DNA of 64,000 nt from Balanoglossus misakiensis (taxonomy: Eukaryota > Hemichordata), in assembly GCA_040954595.2 (NCBI GenBank), contig CM082587.2, forward strand, positions 2,480,001 to 2,544,000, given 5' to 3'. The position numbers were made by a program, and so were the translations under genes. The notes under the pieces were generated by a model that was not told the DNA's origin, did not search any database, and saw nothing but the letters and a program-made list of their open reading frames with translations. This document shows positions 39,401 through 51,600 of this stretch, piece by piece. Positions within the stretch are counted from its first letter, which is position 1. Each line of letters begins with the position of its first letter.

Positions 39401-40858
39401 GGGCAATAATACAGGGGCTTACAATCCCCTCACAGGGGAGTTGCAGTGCCCACGGAAATTAACTATAAACGTAACAGACAGAGGGCACGCCACTTTGTGC
39501 ACTTCCCATAAAATAATCATGACATGTGTCTCGCTTTATTAGAAAGTTTCTGCCTTGTAAAGATATAGGCCTACCTTGAATCCAACGGACTAAAAGTACA
39601 GTGTCCAGGTTATTTCTAGAGGCTGTGTATCGCCATTCATTCATTCATTCATTCATTCATTCATTCATTCATTCATTCATTCATTCATTCATTCATTCAT
39701 TCATTCATTCATTCATTCATTCATTCATTCATTCACGTCTTAAGCCTGTGAGCGTGTCATATTCAATGGATTAGATAAATTTATCCCTAATAGTGCAAAA
39801 AATTGACCTCACATTTATCTTAAATGGTCCACAACACGCTTTTCGTCGAAAGAAATTCAAGAACAGGCGTGGAATAGGATAATCTCTACTAACAAGATGC
39901 CAATGCTGCCATTACAGTAATACACGTACATTAACAGAAAGTTGCCATGTAATTTGAGGCCCATGTACAGCCATTAAATTCATTTATCGCTATAGATTCC
40001 AGCTGAAGGACAGCTCAGTGACCAGAAAATAGATTTGGCTTTTTAAAAGAAAAAAAACTCCAGATTGTCAAGAAGCCACATAATCAGATTCTCTCATGTG
40101 ATTAGCATGGGCCCATGTAATCGCCAATCTGGGAAATTAATTTTCCTGTCAATCTTGCATTTCCCCGGATTCAATCAAAATCAAACTTTTGTCCGCAGGA
40201 AACACGTTGTGCTCTGCCCTGTCGGTAGGATACACTTCGGCTCTGTTTGTTACCTGTAAAGTTGGTGAGCTTTAAAAAATAATAGCTGCAGGAAAATTCC
40301 AAGTACGTGGACACAAAGATCATGGCCATTTAATTTTCCGTAGACTGATACAAAAAACAACTCAAAACCAATACATTTAAATAAATTGAAAGTTTTAATG
40401 ACATTCAGTATAAACACATACATACATTCATGAGTTCTTCTAACATTTAAACATGAAATGGGCTCATTTAACAAAATACAGTGACCACTTCTCTGGTACA
40501 TTTCATTAGACTGCAAATCACACATGATCAGTTGCCTTTCTACTGTCAGCCTTTCAGACACCAATTTTATTTCAACTATCTAAACCTACTTGGACCTTCA
40601 CTTTTGCAAAAACTATATTGGTTATCATAATTAAAACTGATGCACTTCAAAAATGATTTTTATGAACAAATAGTCCTGATGTTAAAGTACATGTAAGCTG
40701 AGCGAATTTAGAATAAACAACATTGCGAAGTTCAAAAAAATTAAGGAATTTGAGGGTTAGATAAATTTTTTATTCATGTGTTTGTAATTATCGATTCACA
40801 ATGTACTCTTTTCATTTTATTGATTGGCAGTGAAGTTAGTATCACATGATTAATCAAC
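36432..40858. other. Intergenic with a tetranucleotide array
   Basis: No gene is supported. A minus-strand frame at 39362-39141 reads like protein over 73 codons (for example SNHYVVRVQLVPANNPLK), but it has no clear splice borders or family. The (ATTC)n array is at 39634-39735. CpG content drops sharply after about 39.8 kb. Confidence 0.4.
39634..39735. repeat. (ATTC)n microsatellite
   Basis: About 25 uninterrupted ATTC units. Long perfect tetranucleotide arrays are usually polymorphic. It lies outside any gene, close to the CpG-rich/CpG-poor boundary. Confidence 0.97.
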
Positions 40859-43800
40859 TCAAAAAGTTAGACCATCTACCAAAACAGAGTTCCGTCCATT
40901 TTTATCAAAGCACTTGGTGATCTCAGAGAGCACACCACGAAGTCGCCGATCTAGGGATTCGTAATGTAACTCATTGATGACCGGGCTGACAGGATCATGT
41001 GACAGAGCTTGTCGCAACAGTTCACTGAGTTGTCCATTGGTTTCGCTTTGTAGTTTCTGAAATGTTGACTTCCTGAGTCTGTTAAAAAAGAAAACACAAC
41101 AGAAAGATCTTACCAAAGAGGTTGAGAATAAGTGCTGAGACTGAAGTGAACGAAACTCCATGGCAATAACAGGAGGGGTTGTGATTTTGGGTTATAGTCA
41201 TCATCAAATAATCTCAAAAAGAAGAAAATTTAGACTCACTTGCAACACTGGTACAATGGAGCCAGTATGCTTCTTTCATCATGGAATGGATTTCCAAAAC
41301 TGTAAATAGGAGAAAAAAAGTATTAAAATGCTACAAGGCATTTTCAAATTTGTTTGAACTTTTGACCACATGAAAATGTTTAATACCTTTTAGCATTGTC
41401 TAAGTTAAGTAGCATGCCCTCATTGCCGTCTTGTTGAAATGTTTCATAGTGATGTCTGTCTGCGTTGCCAATGATGTAATCCATGATGCACGTGTCTATA
41501 ATATCCAGGAGACGTGGTCCTGCATTGTATGGAACTTTCTGTCCAACATCCTGGCAATACGTTTGGTCATATTCCCACCTGAGGACAAAGAGAAATCTTG
41601 AATTTTTGTGGCAATCTGAGTCAGTCTCTTGATGATGACAAGTTGGGGGTAAGGGGTGCTGACAGGGTGATGAAACACGACTGAGGGGGCGCTATATCAC
41701 AACAAGCAAGCTGACAACTTGACGCATTAGTTCGACATCACCATCCACACTTCACTCACTTTGCCTTCTTCCCGTCTTTGTAAGTACGTGACCAAGGGTG
41801 CTTCCATTTCTGTAACGGCCAGGAGTCCGGCATCCAAAGCGTGACAGATCCCTCCATATATGCGCCTTTGCCACAGGCTGGCTCATTTTTATTACAGTAG
41901 TAGCACTCGCCATAAAAACAATCATTGTGATCTGAAAATGAAGTAAAAAAAAGCTGAAATTTCTCTCTCACTTTCTTTTGAAATCCCAGTAAATTGTTTG
42001 ATTAACTGTTGACTGTTTCCTTTCACAAGAAATGCATACGTATTCACAGCAGTTGTTTAAGTACATGTATGTAGATTTGTGATAAATGAATTACATTTGC
42101 ATACGACACATAAATGAGATGTGATATGCAAATAAGCTGAGACAATCTTTGGGATATCATTAGCATGTTATCATGGCTGTCATTACCTGAATCTACAAAA
42201 AATGTCTTCTTTAATTTTTCTGACGCAACTGGAAGGATTTCTGTTTGTAAATTCACTATGCGACCAACCACCAAGGGAGCTCTTCTAAAGCTGAGTATTC
42301 TGCAACAGAAATGAAGACACAGATCAGGTATATGGTTTTTGTGGTTGATTTCACATGCATACAACAGCCTCAGTGTTCAAACCCACATTCAGATACATGA
42401 CATACAATCTGGACATTTTCTGGAGTCCCAGAATTATTTAACCCCTCAACATCACATTGTATTGGCATCAAAAGCATGTGCCTGTGGAATCTTAGATAAG
42501 AAAAAATGTGCACATGCAAGTTCATGTCAAAAAGGCATGATTTATGTAAATGGGAAAAACATGCGTCAAAAGCAATCATTAAATATCTTGCAAACATGGT
42601 GAAAAAATTCTCTCTGGTGGCAATTTAAGAATGCGATAACAGTACTTCACTCTTATCATTTGAAACAACCAAGAAAGTTGATCTCTATAGTCTCAGGACT
42701 TTGAGATACATGTAAGCTGTACTTCAATTTGTCAGATACAATTGGTATTTAGATCACTGGGCGACAGGTCACTGAGAAATGTAAGTGGAATTTTATCTAT
42801 GCCGACTTGAATATTCCATTGATTACTATGTACAAGAATGTCTGCATGTGAAATGCTTGTTCATCCCGCAGATAATGAACATCATACTCAGGCTCTTACA
42901 GTACTATACTGTCAGATGCCAGACCACTATTTAAACTGCTCTGTCCCTCAGCACGAGCATGCTTGGTGTTCTCGAAAAGAAGTTTAGAATTGGCCGCAGT
43001 TTTACATGCAGCTTATTTGTTCCGGAAAATTCAATATTGACAGCAGATGGTTTTGTAAGCTCTGTTGCCATACTGTACATTTGTTGCTGGTACCTTGCTT
43101 GCCAAGTACTGTTGCAGTAGGGCTTTGGGAGATCAGAAAGGACAAAGCTTTTATTAAACATACATGACACTTTTTAATTCTCCTACATTAGCCAGCTCTG
43201 ATGGAGAATTCTTTGACAACCCTGGATCATTCCAGTATTACATCACTGGAGACATCCACCATCCATTGTTTATCATGGTAGTCCAACAAAGACCTTGAAT
43301 GTGCCAGACTGTTTAAATGCTTGATTTACATCCCGGTCATTCAACCCCGGGTATAGAATTGGGGGAGGTACATCATGTATATATGTTAATGCTTTGCAAC
43401 CTTGTCATCACTGCTATACCGTATTACAATGATGGGAAATGGGGACGGTGTAATGAAGATTCCATATATTGTCAGTATCTGATACATCCCACGGCATTTG
43501 CAAATTCACTGAGATGTGAAGCCCAGCAGCCAGACCAGCAAATATGGGCTTACATGTATGCGTATGCATCACAGAAAAACATACATGGTCCTGTGCACCA
43601 TTTACATGTAAAGGGGGTAAACTTTTTGAACCATGCAGTGTTAATTGATCTCTCTCCATCAATATTTGTTGCGTGACTGCCTCGCTTCACACAAAAGTTG
43701 CCTCTGTGTGTAAAGACTGACTTTCTGCACCAGACTGCGACTCCAGGGACTGACTACACGCTCAGTTCATGAGGTTCCGTTAAAAAGTCTACTTCATCAC

Positions 43801-45773
43801 ACCAGCCATTAGTAATCTGATCCATTGCTCCCTTGTCCAGATTACTTGTTATTCAGATGAGAGCACAAAGTGAGGTAATATCTGTTTAGTCTGGACCATT
43901 TCGAGTGCGAAACTGAATAATATCTAGTATTGTTTCAACTGGTAGCACATTCCCGTCTTATTTTTTGGAGCTTTTAACTCATTCTCTGTGTCCACAGACA
44001 GGTTCAATGTGACAATAGGCAAGCAACTGGGTATTATAAAGCCCAGCTCATATAACTTTGGTGCTAAAACATGCAAATTGAAATAGTTGTGTAATTGCAT
44101 AGCAAACATTGCAAACCAGTTACTATTTGCATACAATGTGTAGGGACAATTCCTAATTAACCCCCAATTACAGATGTGTCATATAATATGGTATAAAACA
44201 AAAAAAAACTGTTCGTATATATATCTGTAATCAACGTGAAAAAATATCCATCTGTTTTACAGGACTGTTCAGATAATTACCAAGCAGATTTGCCAAGTGC
44301 ACTTACCTATCTAAATGAAATGCTGCTATTTCTGCATTGTGTCTGTCATAGCCACCGTAGGGAGAACCACTGATTATGTAATCTCGGGTGTATCTTGAGA
44401 GAGAGAGAAAAAAAGCATAAGATCAGAGAGCGTTGGGGTTACATTTATGTGTCTGCTTGCAGTTCGTACTGTCGTCATTACTGTATGACATGTCCATGAC
44501 AAAACAGTGTAAATGTCATTCAAGTTTTTCCAACATCCACACAAATACACTTGAAAAGTATACAAAAAAAGTTCTCACAGTGTTCGCACACACAAGTACT
44601 GAGTCTTTGCCTCTTGTTTTAACACCTCTAGAAATTGATTTCTCACAAAAGACCACTCATTGGCAGTAGAGAGAGCAAACACTTCAAAAGGTGAAAATTT
44701 AACTCTTGCCTGAAAGACTCTGTAATAGTTTCTCTTTGCTGAAGTGTCAGTTACGTTACTACAATTTCGCACCGAGAGCTTTGTGTATACATTTGTATGT
44801 GTGCGACTTTGTTGCTGGCTGCTAGGTTTTCATGGGTGTGCATTTAACACAGTATGGTTTTCTTTACACACAGCCGGCAGTCAAATGTTCTGAGGGAAGA
44901 GACTCTCTCCATTTGTGTGGTGTTGGATTTCTGTGTCCACTGCTCGTTGTTGACACAACCACTGACTGGGCCAGACAGGGTTGCTCTGATGATGACTGAA
45001 ATGTTAATTACGCCACGCTGCGAACAGGTAAGAGTCCAGAACTCGACTTTTCATGACTTGCCGCTGAAGTTGTTAATAACAGAATGGACGACATGCAAAG
45101 TAATGGTCTTTTAATACTTGTTCCTGGAGCACATAGGATAGTTGAAAGTTTGTGCAAAAGTCATCAGAATTCTCTAGACAGTACATATACAATTAACCTG
45201 TCTACACTCAAAATATGGACAGAAATCCACAAACAACCTTTGACCCCAAATTTCCACTCACCTCATTGGTTTGAACACCACGTGTTGCCCGCCTTGTAAA
45301 GTCAGCATGAGTTTCAACTGTGTGCCTCTATAACCCACATCTGCTTGTATTATCTTCGCCGTTGCCATGGCATGCAACACGGTGCCCAGATCGGGAGCAA
45401 TCGGCGGATAGATCTCCCGCGATCTCACCCAGTCTGCTGCCAATGTCCATATTTCGTCCAAATTCTCGAATCCACGGTTCACATGCATTGTTGTCTGAAC
45501 CGGCTTGAGTACCACGTTGTTCCGATTGAGGCTGTCGACGTGTTTGCTCATCTTTCCCGGCAAAAACATGGTGCCGTCGTCGTCGTTATCTTCGTCCCGC
45601 TGACCGAAGTCTGATTTGAATTCCTTCTGTTGGAAAGAATGCTGGATATCTTCGTTCCTGGGCGGAGGAACGCTGAAGTCTGTCTGTCCTATACTCATCA
45701 GCATCCATATGACGGTCGTTACGCAGACAACAAAGACGATTGTCAGTCGTCGCACCCTGAAGAACCGAAACAT
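40859..45773 (-). CDS. FAM20B: FAM20B-like glycosaminoglycan xylosylkinase
   Basis: Seven minus-strand exons, 45773-45262, 44393-44307, 42299-42187, 41931-41760, 41578-41387, 41299-41240 and 41078-40859, join in frame to 451 aa (vertebrate FAM20B is about 409 aa). Residues about 9-27 form a single type II membrane anchor. A spacer follows, longer than in vertebrates and containing the acidic DEDNDDDG. The kinase core shows VVFKPMR (ATP-binding Lys), [15 protein letters not shown] (helix-C Glu), and a Cys-rich stretch CFYGECYYC typical of FAM20. Then come the catalytic-loop segment [11 protein letters not shown] and the metal-binding LDNAK before SFGNP. FAM20B phosphorylates xylose in the tetrasaccharide linker of proteoglycans in the Golgi, which controls glycosaminoglycan chain extension. 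All key residues are present, so the protein should be active. The family also contains FAM20A/C, but the EGSVTLW and QKWKHPW segments point to FAM20B. Confidence 0.95.
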
Positions 45774-47439
45774 TGTGAAGTCTTCACGTAATCAAAGACA
45801 CTCTTGTTTACTGGGATATGCTATGTCCAGCTACTTTCCCTGGTAGGTGCAAAGCAAAGACCACTACATGCGACTTTTTCTCCCGCTTTGCAAGCAAGCA
45901 GTCATACTGTGCAATCCCAATAAAGAGAACTCTGTCTTTAGCAATAGACTTCTTTCTTTCTCTTACCCTTTCTGTAGGGCCTTACAGGGTTTCAGGTCTA
46001 CACCACAGTTAGGGAATACTGACTACAGAGCGCAGGCCTACCGCGTTGCCTATAAAAGCCCACTTAATGACATAATACACCCCGGATAGGGTATCTCCTG
46101 CTGTATGTCATTCCTTAATCCATAGAATTAAGTCAATGGATGGAAACAGAATTCCGTATCCTTCCAGTTAAGTCACATCACGTGCATCAAACCAGAGAGA
46201 AGCATGTTGCCGGATGTTTTTCTTTTCTTTCTCTTCTATTTCACCCCTCTCAAAACTGAAACTGTTGTCATAGACCTCTGGCTTGAGTGATTGGTTTACA
46301 AAACCAGCTCCGGGTTGGCATAGTTCTATGTGTCAGCTGATATGGTCCATACTCTGTGAAAAAATTGAGAGAGAGAGAGAGAGTTTTGCATATGAAATTC
46401 CTTCAATTTCTGCAATGCACTGTATCTGAGCAAAAGGCAAAGAAGCAACAGCAGTCACGTCTACAAGAAGACCAGATTTCTTCAGTCCTAATGTCTGACG
46501 TGTGCATTCCCAATACACTGTGGTACTTTTTTTTATAAAGGTCAGCTACTATGTGGTATTTTGCATAGGGACTCAATGCCCCATCTCCACTGGTTACACA
46601 ACAGCTATAATCACAGGGAGAGATTTATGCAAATCGAGAAACTTGTTGAAAAGCTCCAAGAAAAGATGGCAGCATGACACGTAGCGGGTTTACCAGCTTT
46701 GGTTTGTCTATACACAAATGACTGCAAGTCCAGTGAGCATTAATTCTTGCTTTGTCCTGCTTGTCGTCTTACATAATAGGTGCTATTCTTCAATTCCTGA
46801 ATCCTTCCCTTGGTATATGGGGGATTCAATGAATGAATTAAATGAAAGGACTGTATATCCTTGCAGACTATGTGTACATTTCTACTTGAGTGTTGGCTAT
46901 GACAGCTCGATCACTCATCTCTATTGATACAAACCAACCCAATTTAAACTATTTGACTACCATACAAGCAAAAGGTCTATGCGGATTGCCACCATTAGAT
47001 ATACATGTGTATGTATGTATGTGCCAATTATTCCGATAAAATTGTGTGCTATATACAATTTATTCATGGCTATTTTTGGCATATAATTTGGTTATTTTTA
47101 TATTCTTTCATTTCACAATCCAATGTGACACTCATGCTTATTCATAAAACTATGTTCTGGTGAACTTTTTTTTGCAATAATGAAATAAACAACATATTAG
47201 CGTAATTGCAAGAAATCAAAGGTTACCCAGTTTTATTGCTATAATTTCATGCAATGGTACACAGAATTCATTAGAACAGTTTGCTACTGACTAACCATAT
47301 GGTGCTGGTTGTGGAAACACTCTGTATACTAGTATAGCATATCCAGGCTAGGCTGAATACATGTATGTGTTCAGGGAGGGACACATACAGTATTAGTCTG
47401 AGCAAGTTGTTTAGTGAGATCTGTGCTGCTCAAGCTCAA
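45774..47439. other. Upstream of the FAM20B-like gene, non-coding
   Basis: No coding exon was recognised. It probably contains the 5' UTR/first intron of the FAM20B-like gene. A short (AG)n tract is at 46368-46382. Confidence 0.35.
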
Positions 47440-48053
47440 CCATCACTGTACCCGGCCAAAAGGTAGAAAGGCCTCGTACAGATCCCGCCGCCCCGACCGA
47501 CGATCGCTCTCTCGAATGTCCATGGGTCAGTACGGTACGATCGAGTGAAGGCAGCAGAGCGTACAAAATAATACCGGAAGCAACGTGTAGTGTACATCGC
47601 ACACTGAACTGTCAGTGACTTTTACATGTAAGAAACGCAAGCTGGCAACACTTGATTTGTACCTATCAGCACTTATGCTTTGCAAGTTACAGATGTGCGT
47701 TACTGTTATCCTAAGACTTACTCACCTTCCACGAGATCATATATTTTTTCGGGACAGTGTGTAGCAGAAACTTACTTGTGTACATCTGCCATAGCCGCTA
47801 CCCTAGCCTAGGAATAATATATTCACTGGCACCCCTAGCAAAGTAGTTAAAGTAACAGAGGGCGCTGTCTATGTGGTACGCGTTGCCATAGCATCCATGA
47901 TGTAATTATCCAACATGGCGATTATCGATGAGGTCCAGCGTACGCGACTGCCAAGTCAAAACACTGTCGTTTGCTGCAGATAATTGTTCACGTACAGGGA
48001 CTTTTAAAGCATGTCACTAAACTTCTAGCTCATGTAGGAGTTGTTCAACAACA
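47440..48053. promoter_or_regulatory. Probable divergent promoter region
   Basis: The 47.44-47.61 kb part is CpG-dense inside an otherwise CpG-poor block. On the minus strand a strong donor (AAG then GTGAGTAAGT) ends at 47726, fitting a 5' non-coding exon of the FAM20B-like gene. On the plus strand another (CAACA then GTAAGT) ends near 48052, fitting a 5' non-coding exon of the gene starting at 48680. Between them lies an X-box-like word at 47882-47895. Transcription starts cannot be placed. Confidence 0.4.
47882..47895 (+). promoter_or_regulatory. X-box-like motif, one mismatch
   Basis: GTTGCCATAGCATC differs from GTNRCC-NN-RGYAAC at one position. It lies between the two presumed divergent first exons, close upstream of the 924-aa gene. 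Confidence 0.35.
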
Positions 48054-48679
48054 GTAAGTGGGTTTTACCAATCTAATATTTTGCTAGCCGTCTAAAATGG
48101 CGCATTTAGTGATTAGTGGGTTGGCCTTGTCACACCTGTTGTATTGTAATTGTATTGGTCTGTGGCTATATATGCTAGTACTACAGTGTATGTATGTCAT
48201 GACCGTGGATATTAACGTTTTCATGCTACCAACATGGTTCCTGGTGGCGGAAGCATAACCTACAAGTAAATAAATGTATTTATAAATCTTAGACATTGCC
48301 ACATGCAGATCTATACAATACATACCTGTTGATCTGTCTCTGTAAGATAGGAACATGACAACATAAAATTGTAAATGACCTGGTCAGTTCATTTTCTCAG
48401 CATGTCGTGTTTACAAATGTCCGTAGTTGTTTCTGTCACCTGGTAGACAGAGATATTGCTGCTGCTTTCCGTTTAACCCAATAACAGTAAGGCTTGTCTG
48501 TATATAAAATATTGAAGAAAGTTGATAGAATCATCCATACAGCACCAGCACTGTTGCAATTGGAAAAAAATGGTTTTCCTCAAATATCTAAGTAGTAACA
48601 ATTGAATTCTCACACTGCTTTACCAATAGGTAGGATGTTGTAGCAGCTTACACCGTAGACACTTATCCTCGAGTCCACC

Positions 48680-51600
48680 ATGCCAGCTGGCATTGTAGAT
48701 GAGACTTCCTGCGGGCCTTCCTGTCAGCATCCGGAATGCTGGGCCTCAAACAGAAGAATCCAAAAGCATATCCCCAGAGTGCTGTCACCTGTACCACAGG
48801 CCAAGAAAAGTGACCAGGAAGATGATGATAGTTATGGTAAGGGTGGTATCAATTTTCTTCCTAGGGGTAGGCCTGTGGTCTACATCAGTGTGTGAAATGC
48901 TTGATGGGGGTGGGACAACAACTGTAATATCCCATTTAACATTAAATGTCACACTTGCCATACATGTTTATTTGTTATTCTGTCTCTCCTAGGACTGCCA
49001 ACCCTGAAAGTAATGAACATGCTGGATGATTATGGATTTGATGCAAAAGACAGATTTCCTTCCCCTGATCCGTACCTCTTCAGTCAAGTAAGACACCGGC
49101 GTGCCAGCTCCTTACCTGGAATACCATTGGCTGAGAGGTCAGTATTACAATACTAGTCTTCTGGTGCCTGGTTGAACTTTCTTCTAGCCCGACTGCTTCC
49201 TAATAACTTGGCACAGTATAATACCCAATGGTCTTGTGGAGATCAAATGAACTTTGATCTTCACTCTTGCTTTGATATCTACGACACTAACACAACATAC
49301 ATAATTTCTCAGCAGTGCTGTGCTGCCAAGTCCGCCACCACCAACGACTTCCCCGAACAGCAGCGATCCGTCCAGCCGGCGGGGAAGTCGGCAGATTGTC
49401 CATAGCGCTCCCCAGCCCCTGCAACCCATACCCAGCATCAAGAAGGTAGAAGTCCACGAGGTGTTCGACTGGGAAGATTTGAAGCAGAACTGGACAGACA
49501 CCTTTGTGGCCTCAAACTACTACATCTGGTGTCCCTCACAAAAATCACTACAGAGGAAAAGTTTGGAAAGAGCTGAAAGGAAAAAGTGAGTGTTTTTCTC
49601 GATTTTAACCCCACCTGAAACATTTCCTCATGAAATAAATATGGTCTTTTCTGGCTTTTTTGTCTCACGTAAATTACTCTCTAAATTTTTCAAGAATGTT
49701 TATGTTAGTTATGGTCATGACTTTTTTTCACTTTTCTCAGATCAATTAAAAGTGCAAGGCATGTGAAACAAAAGAACATCAGTGGAGATATCCTTCCTGC
49801 TGAGCTTCAACAGTCCCTGAAACCACAGAAAGTAAGTGAACATGTGAGGCTTTTTGGACAAATTGATGAATGATACCATGCTGTATTTATTTTGGTGGAT
49901 GATACACTCCAGAGCTCTTTCTATAAATAATACTGTATTCAACTATGTTGTCCCTGGAAATGAGTAGTTTTCATGATACGTGTACCCTCCCAACTCCAAG
50001 GAATAATAATAACAACCATCTAATGTCTATTTCTTCCCAGTCTTGCACAGAAATATAAGAAAAACAAAATCAGAAAATTCTTAACTTTTTCCCTTGTCTC
50101 TTGTCTCCCTCTCCACTCTGTGAATAACAAAACCAAACTGATGACTCTCTCTTTGTTACCTGTTTCCGTGACTTGCTGTTAACAGAGTTTTATTCCAAGA
50201 ACAGCCAACAGTGTTGTAAGTGAGGTCAAAAAATGACTTTCAGACATCAAAACCATTTCACCACCATCATCATATTCTACTATACCTGTTTTATAAACCT
50301 GTTGAATAGTTCTATTCTTTTTTTAAAAATTATACTTCATTTCATTTCAATGTTTCAAGGTTACTGGGTAAAAATGGATTATAACATCTAACTTGTAATC
50401 TTTAGTATGTTTAATCATTTTTGTTATTTCACTTTCTATTCTCTGGTAATGGGAATGCATGTTTTTTTGCATCACCTCATATATTTAGGCTTTTCTGAAG
50501 GTTAAAGTTAGCCAGAAGTTAAATGTGTGATGTTACTTTTATCTTAAGTATAACATTACAATTTATATTAATTAACGTACCTTACTATGTTAAAAGAAAC
50601 CTCTATTACTACACAGAAATATTGAAGATCGATTTTCTGAATTTTTTGGTTTGTCTTTTCCAACAGAGAAGTAGAAGATCCCGGAAGACACCCTCTGGTG
50701 GTCAGCCATACACACCAAGGGGTGCAAGTCAAAGGGGACAGACTGAGCAGATTCAGATGGTAGAGATTGGACCGGTAGAAAACATAGAGCCTGATGGGTA
50801 AGTCATGTGACTTAGATTCTCAAAAGTCTATGAATTTGTATCTAACACACGCAAAGACTATGATCAGTTGCAAAATTGCAGGTGTGATTTTTGCTGCTGC
50901 AAAATTGCTTTTGGTAATGGCTGCAAAATAACCAGACAATGATCGACAGCTCTGTGGCTGAGGTGGATACGTTCCTGCTTTTCTGCTGGGTGAATTGTGT
51001 TCTTTACGTTAACTTTCTCTTCCTCACAGTCTAAATGAATTGCTTAACTTGCCAAGAGACATACTTCTTGAAGTGCTGCAGCACACAAAGCAGAGGTGAG
51101 TGTGTGGGAGGAAAGATGGTTGCCTTTGGGTGGTGGTGAGGGTGGGGAGTCATGAAAGAGATTTTTTAAAGTGTATCATTTTTGTAAGTGTTTCTGACGG
51201 TATAAGCATATCTTGTGTGGAATAGTCAAGGTCAATAGTGCATGAATTGAAATTCTTTCAACTAGCTGTTTTGTTCACAAGGCATCAACTGCGGCTTCTA
51301 TATTTTGTACAGGTATGAGGTTGATACTTTGTGCTTTACAGATCTCAAGATCTTGCAATGAAAGATATTTTTTCTTTTCTCCCATAGTGATTTGTTATCA
51401 AAAGAGAAAATCCATTCCATACTACGGAAGATCCTTCCACAGTTGCAATTCCAGGAAGACGTGCAGGTATACCGCGGCTCGCCGGCCGTCAGGAACAGCC
51501 AGCTGCTCCGGAACAAGAAACTCAAGCTTCTTGACAGCCGCACCAAGCATGAAGCCCCAGTGGACCTGTACCACCCGAGGGCACTCTATTACATGGATGA

